From NCBI GenBank assembly GCA_016720905.1, contig JADKJT010000016.1, forward strand, positions 62,001 through 126,000: DNA of 64,000 nucleotides, read 5' to 3'. This DNA is from Gemmatimonadaceae bacterium (GTDB lineage: Bacteria > Gemmatimonadota > Gemmatimonadetes > Gemmatimonadales > Gemmatimonadaceae). The notes beneath the pieces are model-generated. The model saw only the letters and a list, made by a program, of their open reading frames with translations. It had not been told where the DNA came from and searched no databases. Made by a program: the position numbers and the translations under genes. Below, piece by piece: positions 37,618 through 45,903 of this stretch; the first letter of the stretch is position 1, and the number at the start of each line of letters is the position of its first letter.

Positions 37618-38340
37618 TCACGTCGATTCGTGGGGACGGGGTGTGATCGCCACCGGCTCATCGCTTACGACGCGCCCGTCGAGAATCCGCACTACGCGAT
37701 CGCTCTCCGCCGCAATCGCCTCGTCGTGCGTGCTGATGAGAAACAATGTCCCGAGTTCGGCACACAGTTCCCGCATGAGCACGAGCACCTGCTCGCCCGT
37801 GTCCCGATCGAGATTGCCGGTGGGTTCGTCGGCGAGAACGATGTCGGGGGCATTCATCAGCGCGCGGGCAATCGCCACGCGTTGCTTTTGACCGCCGGAC
37901 AGCTTGGTGGCGCGAAAGTGCATGCGATCGGCCAATCCCACTCGGCGCAACAGCTCCACGGCGCGCGCGCGGTCGGCGTCCGGGGTATGACTCCGTCGCG
38001 GGTACGACGGAAACAGCACATTCTCCAGCGCGGTGAAGTCTGGCAACAGATGGTGAAACTGGAACACGAAGCCAATGTGCAGATTGCGAAATCGCGTGAC
38101 CGATTGCTCGTCGAGGGTGCTGAGTCGATTGCCCACCAGCTCCACTTCGCCACTGGTGGGTTTGAGCAGCGTGCCGAGAATGGCGAGCAAAGTGCTCTTG
38201 CCACTGCCGGACGGGCCCATAAGTGCCACGAATTCGCCGCGACGGAAGGTGAGGTCGATGCCCTTCAGGACCTTCGTTTCCTCTTCGCCATCCACGTACG
38301 TCTTGGTGAGATCCGAGAGACGCAGCACGACGTCGGTCAT
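37618..38340 (-). CDS. ABC transporter ATP-binding protein (MacB/LolD-like)
   Basis: A 240-residue ATPase with Walker A MGPSGSGKST, Q-loop FVFQFHHLLPDFTALEN, signature KLSGGQKQRVAIARAL, Walker B IVLADEPTGNLD and H-loop ISTHDEAI. The phrase LLPDFTALEN and the subfamily spacing are those of LolD/MacB/FtsE-type ATPases that drive FtsX-like permeases. Its ATG overlaps the permease stop by four bases, so the two are translationally coupled. It is the last gene of the three-gene exporter operon 40620-37618. Confidence 0.92.
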   Translation of the reverse strand: MTDVVLRLSDLTKTYVDGEEETKVLKGIDLTFRRGEFVALMGPSGSGKSTLLAILGTLLKPTSGEVELVGNRLSTLDEQSVTRFRNLHIGFVFQFHHLLPDFTALENVLFPSYPRRSHTPDADRARAVELLRRVGLADRMHFRATKLSGGQKQRVAIARALMNAPDIVLADEPTGNLDRDTGEQVLVLMRELCAELGTLFLISTHDEAIAAESDRVVRILDGRVVSDEPVAITPRPHEST

Positions 38341-39551
38341 TGCTGGATGACCTCGACCGGGTCGACGCCGCTGGCGATGCGCGCCGGCAGCAGTGCCGCA
38401 ATGGTGGAGGCGACTGTGGCGATCGAGACGGCAAGCCAGTATTCACCCAGTGCGGGATCCACCGGGAGGCCGAGCGAGCCATCAGCGCGCCGAGTGACGA
38501 TGGTGATGAGGTTGGCGAATCCGTACCCGAGGCCCGCCCCAAGCAGTGAGCCGAACAGTCCGATGAAAAATCCCTGGAGCACGAAAATCCAGGTCACCGA
38601 CGCACGCGAGACGCCCATGCTGCGCATGATGCCGATTTCGGACTTGCGCCGGATGGCCGACAGCAGGAGCTGACTGGCGACCGCGATGATGATCAGCAAC
38701 ACGGCGAAGAACTTCACCAGATCGCCCGTGCTGCCCTGTGCGGTGAGCGCGTCCTGCAATCGCCCGTTCTCCTGGATCCAGTCCACGCCTTCGAGTCCGG
38801 TCAGGGCCGAGAGGCGTTCGGCCAGTGCCGGCGCCGCGAAGATGTCGGTGATCTTGAGTTCGATGCGAGTGACGGCGCCCACCACCTCGAACATGCTCTG
38901 CGCCGTGGCCAGATCGGTGAAGGCGAGTCGCTCGTTGGCCGAGGCGTTCTTCACGTCGAACACGCCGCGAATGAGGAGCGCCCGCTCGCGCCCACGATCG
39001 CTGCGAATGCGCAGGCGTTGGCCCGTCGTGACGCCCAGCTGTTCGGCGATCTTCACGCCAATCAATACTTCGCCTGGTGCCAATGCTGACGTGCCACGCT
39101 CAATACCGGCCGCGATGTCAATCATGGCGCTTTCTTTGCCCGGCTCATAGCCGGTCACTTGCACCGGGAGGATCTTCTCACCGCGTTGGATGAACCCCGC
39201 GCCCGCCACGGATGCCGCGACGCTCACCACGCCAGGGAGTCGTTCGACCGATTGAACAATGTCCCGCCACCCGTTGATGACCGCGCGTGGTTCGTTGCCA
39301 CGCTGGACCGCCAGTAGCGTTCGGACGTCGGCGCGCTCGCGCAGTTGGCGCGGCAATCGCGGCGCCGGCTGCAGCCGTACATGAGCGATGTTGCCGATCA
39401 CGTCGTTGGTGAGGCTGACCGCGAGGCCGTTGATCAGCGCGGCCATGAACGTGAACACGACAATCCCAACGGCGACGCCGGAAAATATCAGCAGTGTCTG
39501 CAATCGTCCGCTGCGGATATAGCGCAGCGCCACGCGAAGCTCAAAGGGCAT
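38337..39551 (-). CDS. FtsX-like ABC permease (MacB/LolC type)
   Basis: 404 residues from ATG 39551 (PFELRVALRYIRSGRLQTLLIF, the usual cytosolic start). There is a first membrane helix, then a periplasmic MacB-PCD-like domain (~55-270, with EVLIGVKIAEQLGVTTGQRLRI). Three C-terminal helices include LVKFFAVLLIIIAVASQLLLS, IMRSMGVSRASVTWIFVLQG and the VASTIAALLPARIASGVDPVEVIQ end. This is the mechanotransmission type of transporter that moves lipoproteins, peptides or macrolides without passing them through the membrane. It overlaps the adaptor gene by 11 bases and the ATPase by 4. Confidence 0.9.
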   Translation of the reverse strand: MPFELRVALRYIRSGRLQTLLIFSGVAVGIVVFTFMAALINGLAVSLTNDVIGNIAHVRLQPAPRLPRQLRERADVRTLLAVQRGNEPRAVINGWRDIVQSVERLPGVVSVAASVAGAGFIQRGEKILPVQVTGYEPGKESAMIDIAAGIERGTSALAPGEVLIGVKIAEQLGVTTGQRLRIRSDRGRERALLIRGVFDVKNASANERLAFTDLATAQSMFEVVGAVTRIELKITDIFAAPALAERLSALTGLEGVDWIQENGRLQDALTAQGSTGDLVKFFAVLLIIIAVASQLLLSAIRRKSEIGIMRSMGVSRASVTWIFVLQGFFIGLFGSLLGAGLGYGFANLITIVTRRADGSLGLPVDPALGEYWLAVSIATVASTIAALLPARIASGVDPVEVIQQ

Positions 39552-40620
39552 CGGGTCCCGGCTTGGTACGCACGACCAGGCCCGCCCGAACGAGCTTTGG
39601 CGAGAGCGCCATCGTATCACCCGGCTTGATCCCGCCGGTCACGACAATGTGCGGTGACGGCCAGTCGATCACCTGGACCGGTTGTCGCACGATGGTATCG
39701 CGGCGCACCAGCATCACATACGGCTCGCCGCCGAGCCCCGCAACGGCGGCACGGGACACGGTGGTCGCTGCGGGATGCGTGGCAACAACCAGATTCACGT
39801 CCACCGAAAGCCCGGCTGGTAGCCGAGGCGCCACACCGACGAACGCCAACCGCACTGGCACGGCGCCGCTGGATTCACTCACCCGGCGGCCGATGGTGCT
39901 CACTCGCGCCGCGAGCTGCTGACGCTCGCCAGTGAGCGGCGAGACGGTCGCGTCGAGTCCTACGCGCAGTTCGCCGAGGTACTGCTCGTCGATCTCCACT
40001 GCAATCTCGGCGCCGGTGGCGGTGGCGAGCTCGTAGAGTACCGTTTGTGGTGTGACGTTCTGTCCTGGATCAACCGGACGAGCCAGCACATAGCCGTCGA
40101 TGGGCGACACCAGCGTGAAGTCCCGCAAGCGGGATTCCGACTCGCTCACCAGGGCTTCGAGTTGACGCACCGTTTCGCGTGCGGTTTCGAGCGCGAACTT
40201 GGCAGTCTCCACGTCGCGCGGTGCTACGCCGCCGGAGGCAAGTAGGGTCTCCAGTCGCTTGTACTCGAGTTCGCGTTGCTGGACATCGAGACGGCGCGCG
40301 TTCACTTGCGAGCTGGCCTGACGGATGGCGGCGCGCGTCGTTTGCGCATCGAGCCGGGCCAGCACGTCGCCCCGTCGCACTGCGTCGCCTTCCTCATGCG
40401 TGAGTGAGAGAATGGTGCCGGCCACCAACGACTGCACGCGATTGGCCAGGCGCGGGCGAACCCGGCCGGTCAGGGCCAATACGCGCACGGCATTCTCCGT
40501 GCGGGCCGTTGTGACTTCAACGAGGGGCGGCCGTGCGGCGAGGCGGCCATAGCCCGTATACAGCGCCCCGGCGATGGCCAGCAGGACGACCAGGGGCAGG
40601 AATCGGCGGAGCGTGCGCAT
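39541..40620 (-). CDS. Periplasmic adaptor (HlyD/MacA-like membrane fusion protein)
   Basis: 359 residues: N-terminal anchor (FLPLVVLLAIAGALYTGYG), a lipoyl/barrel-sandwich half (LVAGTILSLTHEEGDAVRRGDVLARLDA), an alpha-hairpin (~95-160, coiled-coil-rich QVNARRLDVQQRELEYKRLE), the second lipoyl half (SPIDGYVLARPVDPGQNVTP), a beta-barrel domain and a C-terminal membrane-proximal domain. It should connect the FtsX-like permease to an outer-membrane channel. No TolC-like gene is in the window. First gene of the operon; the divergent M1 peptidase starts about 190 bases away. Confidence 0.9.
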   Translation of the reverse strand: MRTLRRFLPLVVLLAIAGALYTGYGRLAARPPLVEVTTARTENAVRVLALTGRVRPRLANRVQSLVAGTILSLTHEEGDAVRRGDVLARLDAQTTRAAIRQASSQVNARRLDVQQRELEYKRLETLLASGGVAPRDVETAKFALETARETVRQLEALVSESESRLRDFTLVSPIDGYVLARPVDPGQNVTPQTVLYELATATGAEIAVEIDEQYLGELRVGLDATVSPLTGERQQLAARVSTIGRRVSESSGAVPVRLAFVGVAPRLPAGLSVDVNLVVATHPAATTVSRAAVAGLGGEPYVMLVRRDTIVRQPVQVIDWPSPHIVVTGGIKPGDTMALSPKLVRAGLVVRTKPGPDAL

Positions 40621-40813
40621 CGAGAGGGGTTAAGGAGATCCGGCAGGGAGCTGAACGCTGCCGGACCTTCAAAGGATCCACAGTTCCGGGCGCAGACGCA
40701 ATGTGACGTTTGCCCGGTACTCACTGGCCGAAGACGGGGCGGAACGATTGATTGGGTCGTTGGCGGAACGCGTACCGGCGCCTCCTCTCAGTTCGAGGGC
40801 AGGCGCCCGGCGG

Positions 40814-42469
40814 ATGTCGTCCTCAAGCGGAGCTACCCAGCGCATGCTCGTCACTCTCGTCTCCTTCTTGCTGCTGTTTTCCCCAGGTTTCGCACCGAGT
40901 CTGGATGCGTATGCACGGCAGCCGCTGGATGTCGAGCACTACCGTTTCGCGCTCGCGCTTTCTGACAGCACCGATCGCATCGCCGGTGAGGCGACCGTGC
41001 GCATGCGAGTGTTGGCGCCGCTCGCCACGGTCTGGCTTGACTTGGCAACCGTCAGTTCGGCGCGGCAGGGACGCGGCATGACGGTGAGTTCGGTCACGCG
41101 GAACGGCACATCGCTGCGTTTTACGCATGCCGACGATCACCTGACCATGACGCTGGACAAGGCGGTGGCCGCGGGCGAAACCATCGAGCTCGTGGTGCGG
41201 TACGGGGGCATTCCTGCCGACGGGATGCAAATCAAACCCAACCCGCATGGCGACCGCACGTTCTTCTCGGACGATTGGCCCAACAAGGCCCATCATTGGC
41301 TGCCAATGATCGACCACATCGCCGACAAGGCTACCATGGAAATGAACGTGGTCGCACCGGCGCACTATCAGGTGATCTCCAACGGACTCCGCATGGAGGA
41401 AACGGACCTGGCTGGCGGTATGCGCCGCACCGTGTGGCGCGAGTCGGTCCCGATTGCCCCGTGGCTCTATGCGTTGGGGGTAGCGCGTTTCGCCGTGCAA
41501 CATGTCGGCGACTACCACGGCGTGCCACTGGAGACGTGGGTGTTTGCGCAGGATCGCGACAAGGGCTTCTACGACTTCGCGGTGCCCACGAAGGATGTGC
41601 TGTCGTTCTACAGCGAGTTCGGGGGGCCGTATTCGTACGAGAAGCTGGCCAATGTGCAGTCCAACTCGGTGAGCGGTGGCATGGAGTCGGCGTCAGCCAT
41701 TTTCTACTCGGCGGGCAGTGTGTCCGGCACGCGGTCGCTGCGGTGGCGCAACGTGGTCATCCACGAGATTGCGCACCAGTGGTTTGGCAACGCGGTCACG
41801 GAGAATGACTGGAACGACGTCTGGTTGAGCGAAGGATTCGCCACGTACTTCACGCTGTTGTTCATCGAACATGCGTACGGCCGCGACGAGTTCGCCGATG
41901 GACTGCGCAGTTCGCGCAAAACGGTGCTGGACTTCTACGCCAAGACGCCCGACTACCGCGTGGTGCACGAAAACCTGTCGGACATGGCGCAGGTGACCAC
42001 CGGCATGACGTACCAGAAGGGCAGCTGGACGCTGCACATGCTGCGCCAACTGATGGGTGACGACAGGTTCTGGACCGGCATTCGCGACTACTACGCGCGC
42101 TTCCAGAACAAGAATGCCTCCACCACCGATTTCCGTTTGGCCATGGAGCGCGCGTCGGGGCTCGATCTGCAGGCGTTCTTCCAGCAATGGCTGTATCGCG
42201 GTGGCGTGCCAGCGCTTGAAGGCACCTGGCAGTGGAATGCCACGGCGAAACAGCTGGTGGTGGAGGTGTCGCAGACACAAGCGGGCGAACCGTTTCGGTT
42301 GCCCGTGGAGATCGGGATGACGCTGCCGGGGGCACGCGTGCGAACAGAACGGTTCGAACTCACCGGGCGATCGGGACGGTTTACCGTCGCGATTGATCAG
42401 GAACCGACTGCCGTGGAACTCGATCCGCACGTGCGACTCCTGATGGATGGTCGACTCACGCACCGGTAG
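40814..42469 (+). CDS. Exported M1 family aminopeptidase
   Basis: Starts compete: ATG 40814 (551 residues) and ATG 40844 (541); both leave a signal peptide (MLVTLVSFLLLFSPGFAPSL). Earlier codons look non-coding. An N-terminal beta-saddle precedes the thermolysin-like domain with the substrate loop SGGMESASAIFY (GxMEN-type) and the zinc site HEIAHQWFGN, followed 18 residues after the second His by the Glu in VWLSEGFATYF. A proton-donor Tyr may be in GMTYQKGSWTLHML. There is a short C-terminal beta domain, but the large C-terminal helical domain of PepN is missing. It removes N-terminal residues from extracytoplasmic peptides. Confidence 0.9.
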   Translation: MSSSSGATQRMLVTLVSFLLLFSPGFAPSLDAYARQPLDVEHYRFALALSDSTDRIAGEATVRMRVLAPLATVWLDLATVSSARQGRGMTVSSVTRNGTSLRFTHADDHLTMTLDKAVAAGETIELVVRYGGIPADGMQIKPNPHGDRTFFSDDWPNKAHHWLPMIDHIADKATMEMNVVAPAHYQVISNGLRMEETDLAGGMRRTVWRESVPIAPWLYALGVARFAVQHVGDYHGVPLETWVFAQDRDKGFYDFAVPTKDVLSFYSEFGGPYSYEKLANVQSNSVSGGMESASAIFYSAGSVSGTRSLRWRNVVIHEIAHQWFGNAVTENDWNDVWLSEGFATYFTLLFIEHAYGRDEFADGLRSSRKTVLDFYAKTPDYRVVHENLSDMAQVTTGMTYQKGSWTLHMLRQLMGDDRFWTGIRDYYARFQNKNASTTDFRLAMERASGLDLQAFFQQWLYRGGVPALEGTWQWNATAKQLVVEVSQTQAGEPFRLPVEIGMTLPGARVRTERFELTGRSGRFTVAIDQEPTAVELDPHVRLLMDGRLTHR

Positions 42470-42591
42470 CACCCCGCCGACGCAGGTGCGGGAACGACGG
42501 ACAGGAGATCGGGGTTTCCCCGACACGGTATTCCTGCGGCCAACGTAGCGATCAGACAGGGAATGTCCGTTCCGTCACTACGGAGGCAAAG

Positions 42592-42954
42592 ATGATTGCC
42601 GATCGCCGCTGGCCCCGAGGTTTGGTGATCGCCGGGCTTGTCGCCATGGTTCTGGGTGCCGTCGATCCCATGGAAGGGTCGATTGTCATCCTCGCCGGTT
42701 CTGCCCTCGCGGCACTTGGCAGTTCGTTAACCCATAGTCGTCACGCGCCCATGTTGCTGTGGTCGTTCGCGCTGGTGCTCTTTGGCGTCGGCTCCATGTG
42801 GGTGTTCAGCTTCTTTGGCGGCTTCGGCGGCACGACGGGTACATCGAAATGGTGGATGGTGACCATCGTGCCATATCCGATTGGCTGGCTGCTCGGGCTG
42901 CTTGGCTGCTGGCGGCGCCTGCATGAGGCACCGAACGTATCCACCGCTACGTGA
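42592..42954 (+). CDS. Small multi-pass membrane protein
   Basis: 120 residues behind a GGAGG-like site. Four hydrophobic stretches (GLVIAGLVAMVLGAV, GSIVILAGSALAALGS, PMLLWSFALVLFGVGSMWVF, IVPYPIGWLLGLLGCW) predict a small integral membrane protein. No family is recognised. It stands between the M1 peptidase and a gene remnant and has no operon partners. Confidence 0.65.
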   Translation: MIADRRWPRGLVIAGLVAMVLGAVDPMEGSIVILAGSALAALGSSLTHSRHAPMLLWSFALVLFGVGSMWVFSFFGGFGGTTGTSKWWMVTIVPYPIGWLLGLLGCWRRLHEAPNVSTAT

Positions 42955-43019
42955 TGGTCAGCGGGACCGCCGGGAGGGCCCTGGCGTAGCGAGTGGCGCG
43001 ACTAGCGCGAGTGACTTGA

Positions 43020-43634
43020 GTCGGCGGCTACGCGTCACGCCTGGACGACCCGTCGTGCGGCGGGAGTAGCGGCAATGGGGTGGAGTACGGCGCATACAGT
43101 TGGAATGCCACGACGGGTGCGTTCGCATTCGTGACTGGCCCCGTCGATTCGAACGGCGGGTGCGGCGTCTTCAACAGCATCTCAACGCCGCAGGCGGGAT
43201 TGAGTGGCACGCTGGTGAAGAACGGCAACGTGCTGACGCTCACCGTCGCTGGTGGCACGATGGTGTTCACGGCGGTCACGTCCACGCCGAGCACGTTTCT
43301 TGGCAGCTTTCAGGTCGCCAACGAGCAGGACGGTAGCGTGATTCTGCTCCAACCGGACAATACCTACCTGGTCGTTCATACGCAGGTGAACGGCGCTGGG
43401 AATACCGGCATTAGCCTGGGGTACGAGCGCGGCTGCTACACGGCGACCGGCGCAACGCTCACATTCAGCCTCTCGGCGTCCTGTCGGCCTGATGGGCTAC
43501 CGGCGCTGGATCTCAATGGCAAAGCGGGCTTCTCAGACGGCGGGTTGGGCGTCCCGATTCCCTACGTCATCACCGGACCCAACACGATCACCTTCGGGGG
43601 AGACACGTTTCTGATACGCATCCTGCAGAATTGA
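43020..43634 (+). pseudogene. C-terminal remnant of a secreted beta-rich protein
   Basis: The frame is open from 43020 to 43634 without a convincing start; a GTG at 43080 would give 184 residues but no signal peptide. Sequence such as NGVEYGAYSWNATTGAFAF, LVKNGNVLTLTVAGGTMVF and QPDNTYLVVHTQ looks like the tail of a longer exported protein built from repeated display-type beta units. The codons just upstream of 43080 (YASRLDDPSCGGSSGNG) also read like coding sequence. I infer loss of the N-terminal part by deletion. Function unknown. Confidence 0.5.
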
Positions 43635-43739
43635 GGAGCGTGGCCTCCAAACGGTCCGATCGCTCTGGACGGACGTTCGTAACCAACCGACTATTCAGGA
43701 GTCACCGCATCGGCCTGCGTCACCCCATCGGAGCACCTC

Positions 43740-45053
43740 ATGTCCAGCCGCCCAGCCCGACGTCAGTTCCTGTCGCAACTCGCCGCGTCCGGCGCGCTCG
43801 CGGCCGGCTTTGCGCCGACGTTTCGCTTCGATCCGCCAAACGGGCTGCCTGACGATACGCCCTTTGCGCCAAACGCCGAGGATTCAGACGCCAAGGTCTT
43901 CGCCGCGGCGCGCAAGCAGTTTCTCTTCCCAACCAACGTTACGTACTGCAACACCGGCACGCTTGGCGCGTCCCCGCGTGAAGTGATGACGGCGCTCGTG
44001 GGTGGTCTGCAGAATCTGGAACGAGACCTCCCCGACTGGCCGTATTTTCAGGCCGATGGCGAGCCGCTGACCGGCTATCAGCAGCTGGCTGACTTTCGTG
44101 CCGAAGCGGGCGCGTTCATCAATGCACCGGTGGACGAGATTGCCTTCACGCAGAACGCAACGATGGGCATGAGCATGATTGCCAATGGACTTGACCTGGC
44201 GTCAGGTGACGAGGTGGTTACTACCGATCAGGAGCATTCCGGCGGCATTGGCGGCTGGCTGTTGCGCGGCAAGCGGCATGGGGTCGTGGTGAAACAGGTC
44301 CCCATGGAGGCCGCATTCGCGAAGGGGCCCGACGCGATTGTGCAGGCGTTCGCCGACGCCATCACGCCGCGCACGCGGGTGGTGATGTTCAGCCAGATCA
44401 CGTCGGGGTTGGGCGTACGACTGCCCACACGCGAATTGTGCACGCTGGCGCACGATCGCGGCGCCCTGGCCATTGTGGATGGCGCGCAGGCCATTGGTCA
44501 GGTCAAGGTGGACGTCAAGCAACTGGGATGCGACGCGTACGTAGCCAGCCCGCACAAGTGGCTGTTGGCCCCCAAGGGCACGGGCATTCTGTACATCACG
44601 CGGGCACTGCAGCCGCGGGTATGGAGCACGCTGGCCAGTGGCGGTTTTGACGACGACACCACCGGCGCGTTTCGCTTCATGCACTACGGCACGGGGAGTC
44701 TGCCCGTGATGCACGGCCTGCGCGCGGCCATCAAGTTCATCAGTGCCATTGGTATTGACCGCATCGAGCGCTGGGACGGCATGCTGACCAAACGTTTGCG
44801 TGACGGATTGGCACGCATTCCGTTGGCGCGCGTGGCGTCACCCGGTGACGCCCGTCTGGCGGCCGGGATCACCACGTTCTCGTTCAACGGTCAGCCGGGG
44901 CGCGACCTGCAGAATGCCCTCTGGGAGCGGAAGATTCGCGTGCGGGCGCAGGGCGGGAGTCGAGGCGTGCGGCTATCCGCGCACCTGTACGTCAGTCCGG
45001 CCGATATCGATCGGGTGGTCGAGGTGACGGCGGCGATGAAGCGAATCGGGTAA
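43740..45053 (+). CDS. Tat-exported class V aminotransferase-fold protein (isopenicillin N epimerase-like)
   Basis: 437 residues with an N-terminal twin-arginine-like signal (RPARRQFLSQLAASGALAAGF). The class V PLP fold follows: YCNTGTLGASPREVM, FTQNATMGMSMIANGL, DQEHSGGIGGW, the cofactor Asp/Gln in AIVDGAQAIGQVKVD, and the Schiff-base Lys in SPHKWLLAPKGTGILYI. Relatives include isopenicillin N epimerases, cysteine desulfurases and many exported enzymes of unknown substrate. Export of a folded PLP enzyme agrees with the Tat signal. It converges with the lipoprotein at 45060 (6 bases between stops). Confidence 0.85.
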   Translation: MSSRPARRQFLSQLAASGALAAGFAPTFRFDPPNGLPDDTPFAPNAEDSDAKVFAAARKQFLFPTNVTYCNTGTLGASPREVMTALVGGLQNLERDLPDWPYFQADGEPLTGYQQLADFRAEAGAFINAPVDEIAFTQNATMGMSMIANGLDLASGDEVVTTDQEHSGGIGGWLLRGKRHGVVVKQVPMEAAFAKGPDAIVQAFADAITPRTRVVMFSQITSGLGVRLPTRELCTLAHDRGALAIVDGAQAIGQVKVDVKQLGCDAYVASPHKWLLAPKGTGILYITRALQPRVWSTLASGGFDDDTTGAFRFMHYGTGSLPVMHGLRAAIKFISAIGIDRIERWDGMLTKRLRDGLARIPLARVASPGDARLAAGITTFSFNGQPGRDLQNALWERKIRVRAQGGSRGVRLSAHLYVSPADIDRVVEVTAAMKRIG

Positions 45054-45059
45054 GTATGG

Positions 45060-45458
45060 TCAGCAGTTGCTGACACCAACTATTGTTCGCAACAGGCACG
45101 GAAAATTCGAGTCGGTGCCGGCCCGGTATAGCGTGAAGTCCACCACCACCGTCCCGTTCGAGGTGACCGTCACGGTCTTTGTCAGGGAGGTCGTGGAGAC
45201 GTAGCCTTCGCGCGGGATGACCCGCACGAGATACACGCCGGCGTCAGCGACTCCGATGTCGACGGTGCCGTCACCCTGTGTGCGGGTGTCGAGTCGCGTC
45301 GCCGTTGGCAGTGTCACGATCACCTGGTTGCGGCCCGCTGGCGCGCCGCGGTCATCCCGCAGGCGGATACTGATGACTGTCGCGTCGGGGGCGGTGGCGC
45401 CGCGGGAGCTGCATGACGCGAGACCGACGAACAGCAGGACGGTGATGAGCGGGCGCAT
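45060..45458 (-). CDS. Small lipoprotein with carboxypeptidase-regulatory-like beta fold
   Basis: 132 residues. The signal ends in a good lipobox (LLFVGLASC, lipidated Cys ~16). The rest is an Ig-like or carboxypeptidase-regulatory-type beta-sandwich: IRLRDDRGAPAGRNQVIVTL, GTVDIGVADAGVYLVRVIP, TVTVTSNGTVVVDFTLY. A final pair of Cys may form a disulfide. No enzymatic residues. Likely surface or periplasmic, role unknown. Confidence 0.65.
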   Translation of the reverse strand: MRPLITVLLFVGLASCSSRGATAPDATVISIRLRDDRGAPAGRNQVIVTLPTATRLDTRTQGDGTVDIGVADAGVYLVRVIPREGYVSTTSLTKTVTVTSNGTVVVDFTLYRAGTDSNFPCLLRTIVGVSNC

Positions 45459-45624
45459 GGGAAGTCCTCAAACTGAATCCGTGTCGTGAAGACGGTGCGA
45501 CGATCCCCACTCCTGAAATGAACCAAAGGCCCGGCGGGCGGGCAAGAGGAAGCCGCTGGCGAAGTCCATCCGGCGCACTCACTTTTATCCGGCCGCCACC
45601 GACCCACTGCCAGAGGAGCACCGC

Positions 45625-45891
45625 ATGTGCCGCAATATCAAGACGCTTGCCAATTTCGAGCCACCCGCGACCGACGGCGAGATCCGCGCGTCCGCCCTGC
45701 AATTCGTGCGCAAACTGAGCGGGTCCACGCGTCCGTCAAAGGCGAACGAAGCGGCGTTCAACCGCGCTGTCGATGACGTGACGTTGGCCGCGGAGCGGCT
45801 CGTGCGATCCATGACCACGAACGCGCCGCCGCGCACACGCGAAGAGGAACTGGAGAAGGCGCGGGCGCGCAATCTCAAGCGATTCGGGTGA
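45625..45891 (+). CDS. DUF2277 family protein
   Basis: An 88-residue cytosolic protein. The opening MCRNIKTLANFEPPATDGEI and the ALQFVRKLSGSTRPSK segment are diagnostic for the DUF2277 family, small helical proteins of unknown function found widely in aerobic bacteria. The C-terminus is highly charged (REEELEKARARNLKRFG). It converges with the NfnB-NfnA fusion gene, 12 bases between stops. Confidence 0.88.
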   Translation: MCRNIKTLANFEPPATDGEIRASALQFVRKLSGSTRPSKANEAAFNRAVDDVTLAAERLVRSMTTNAPPRTREEELEKARARNLKRFG

Positions 45892-45903
45892 AAGCGGAGG
45901 GCG

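Noticed and set aside
42509..42523. Hairpin TCGGGG-TTT-CCCCGA after the M1 peptidase gene as a terminator
   Set aside because: Short stem, no T-tract, and it lies 40 bases after the stop; too weak to call.
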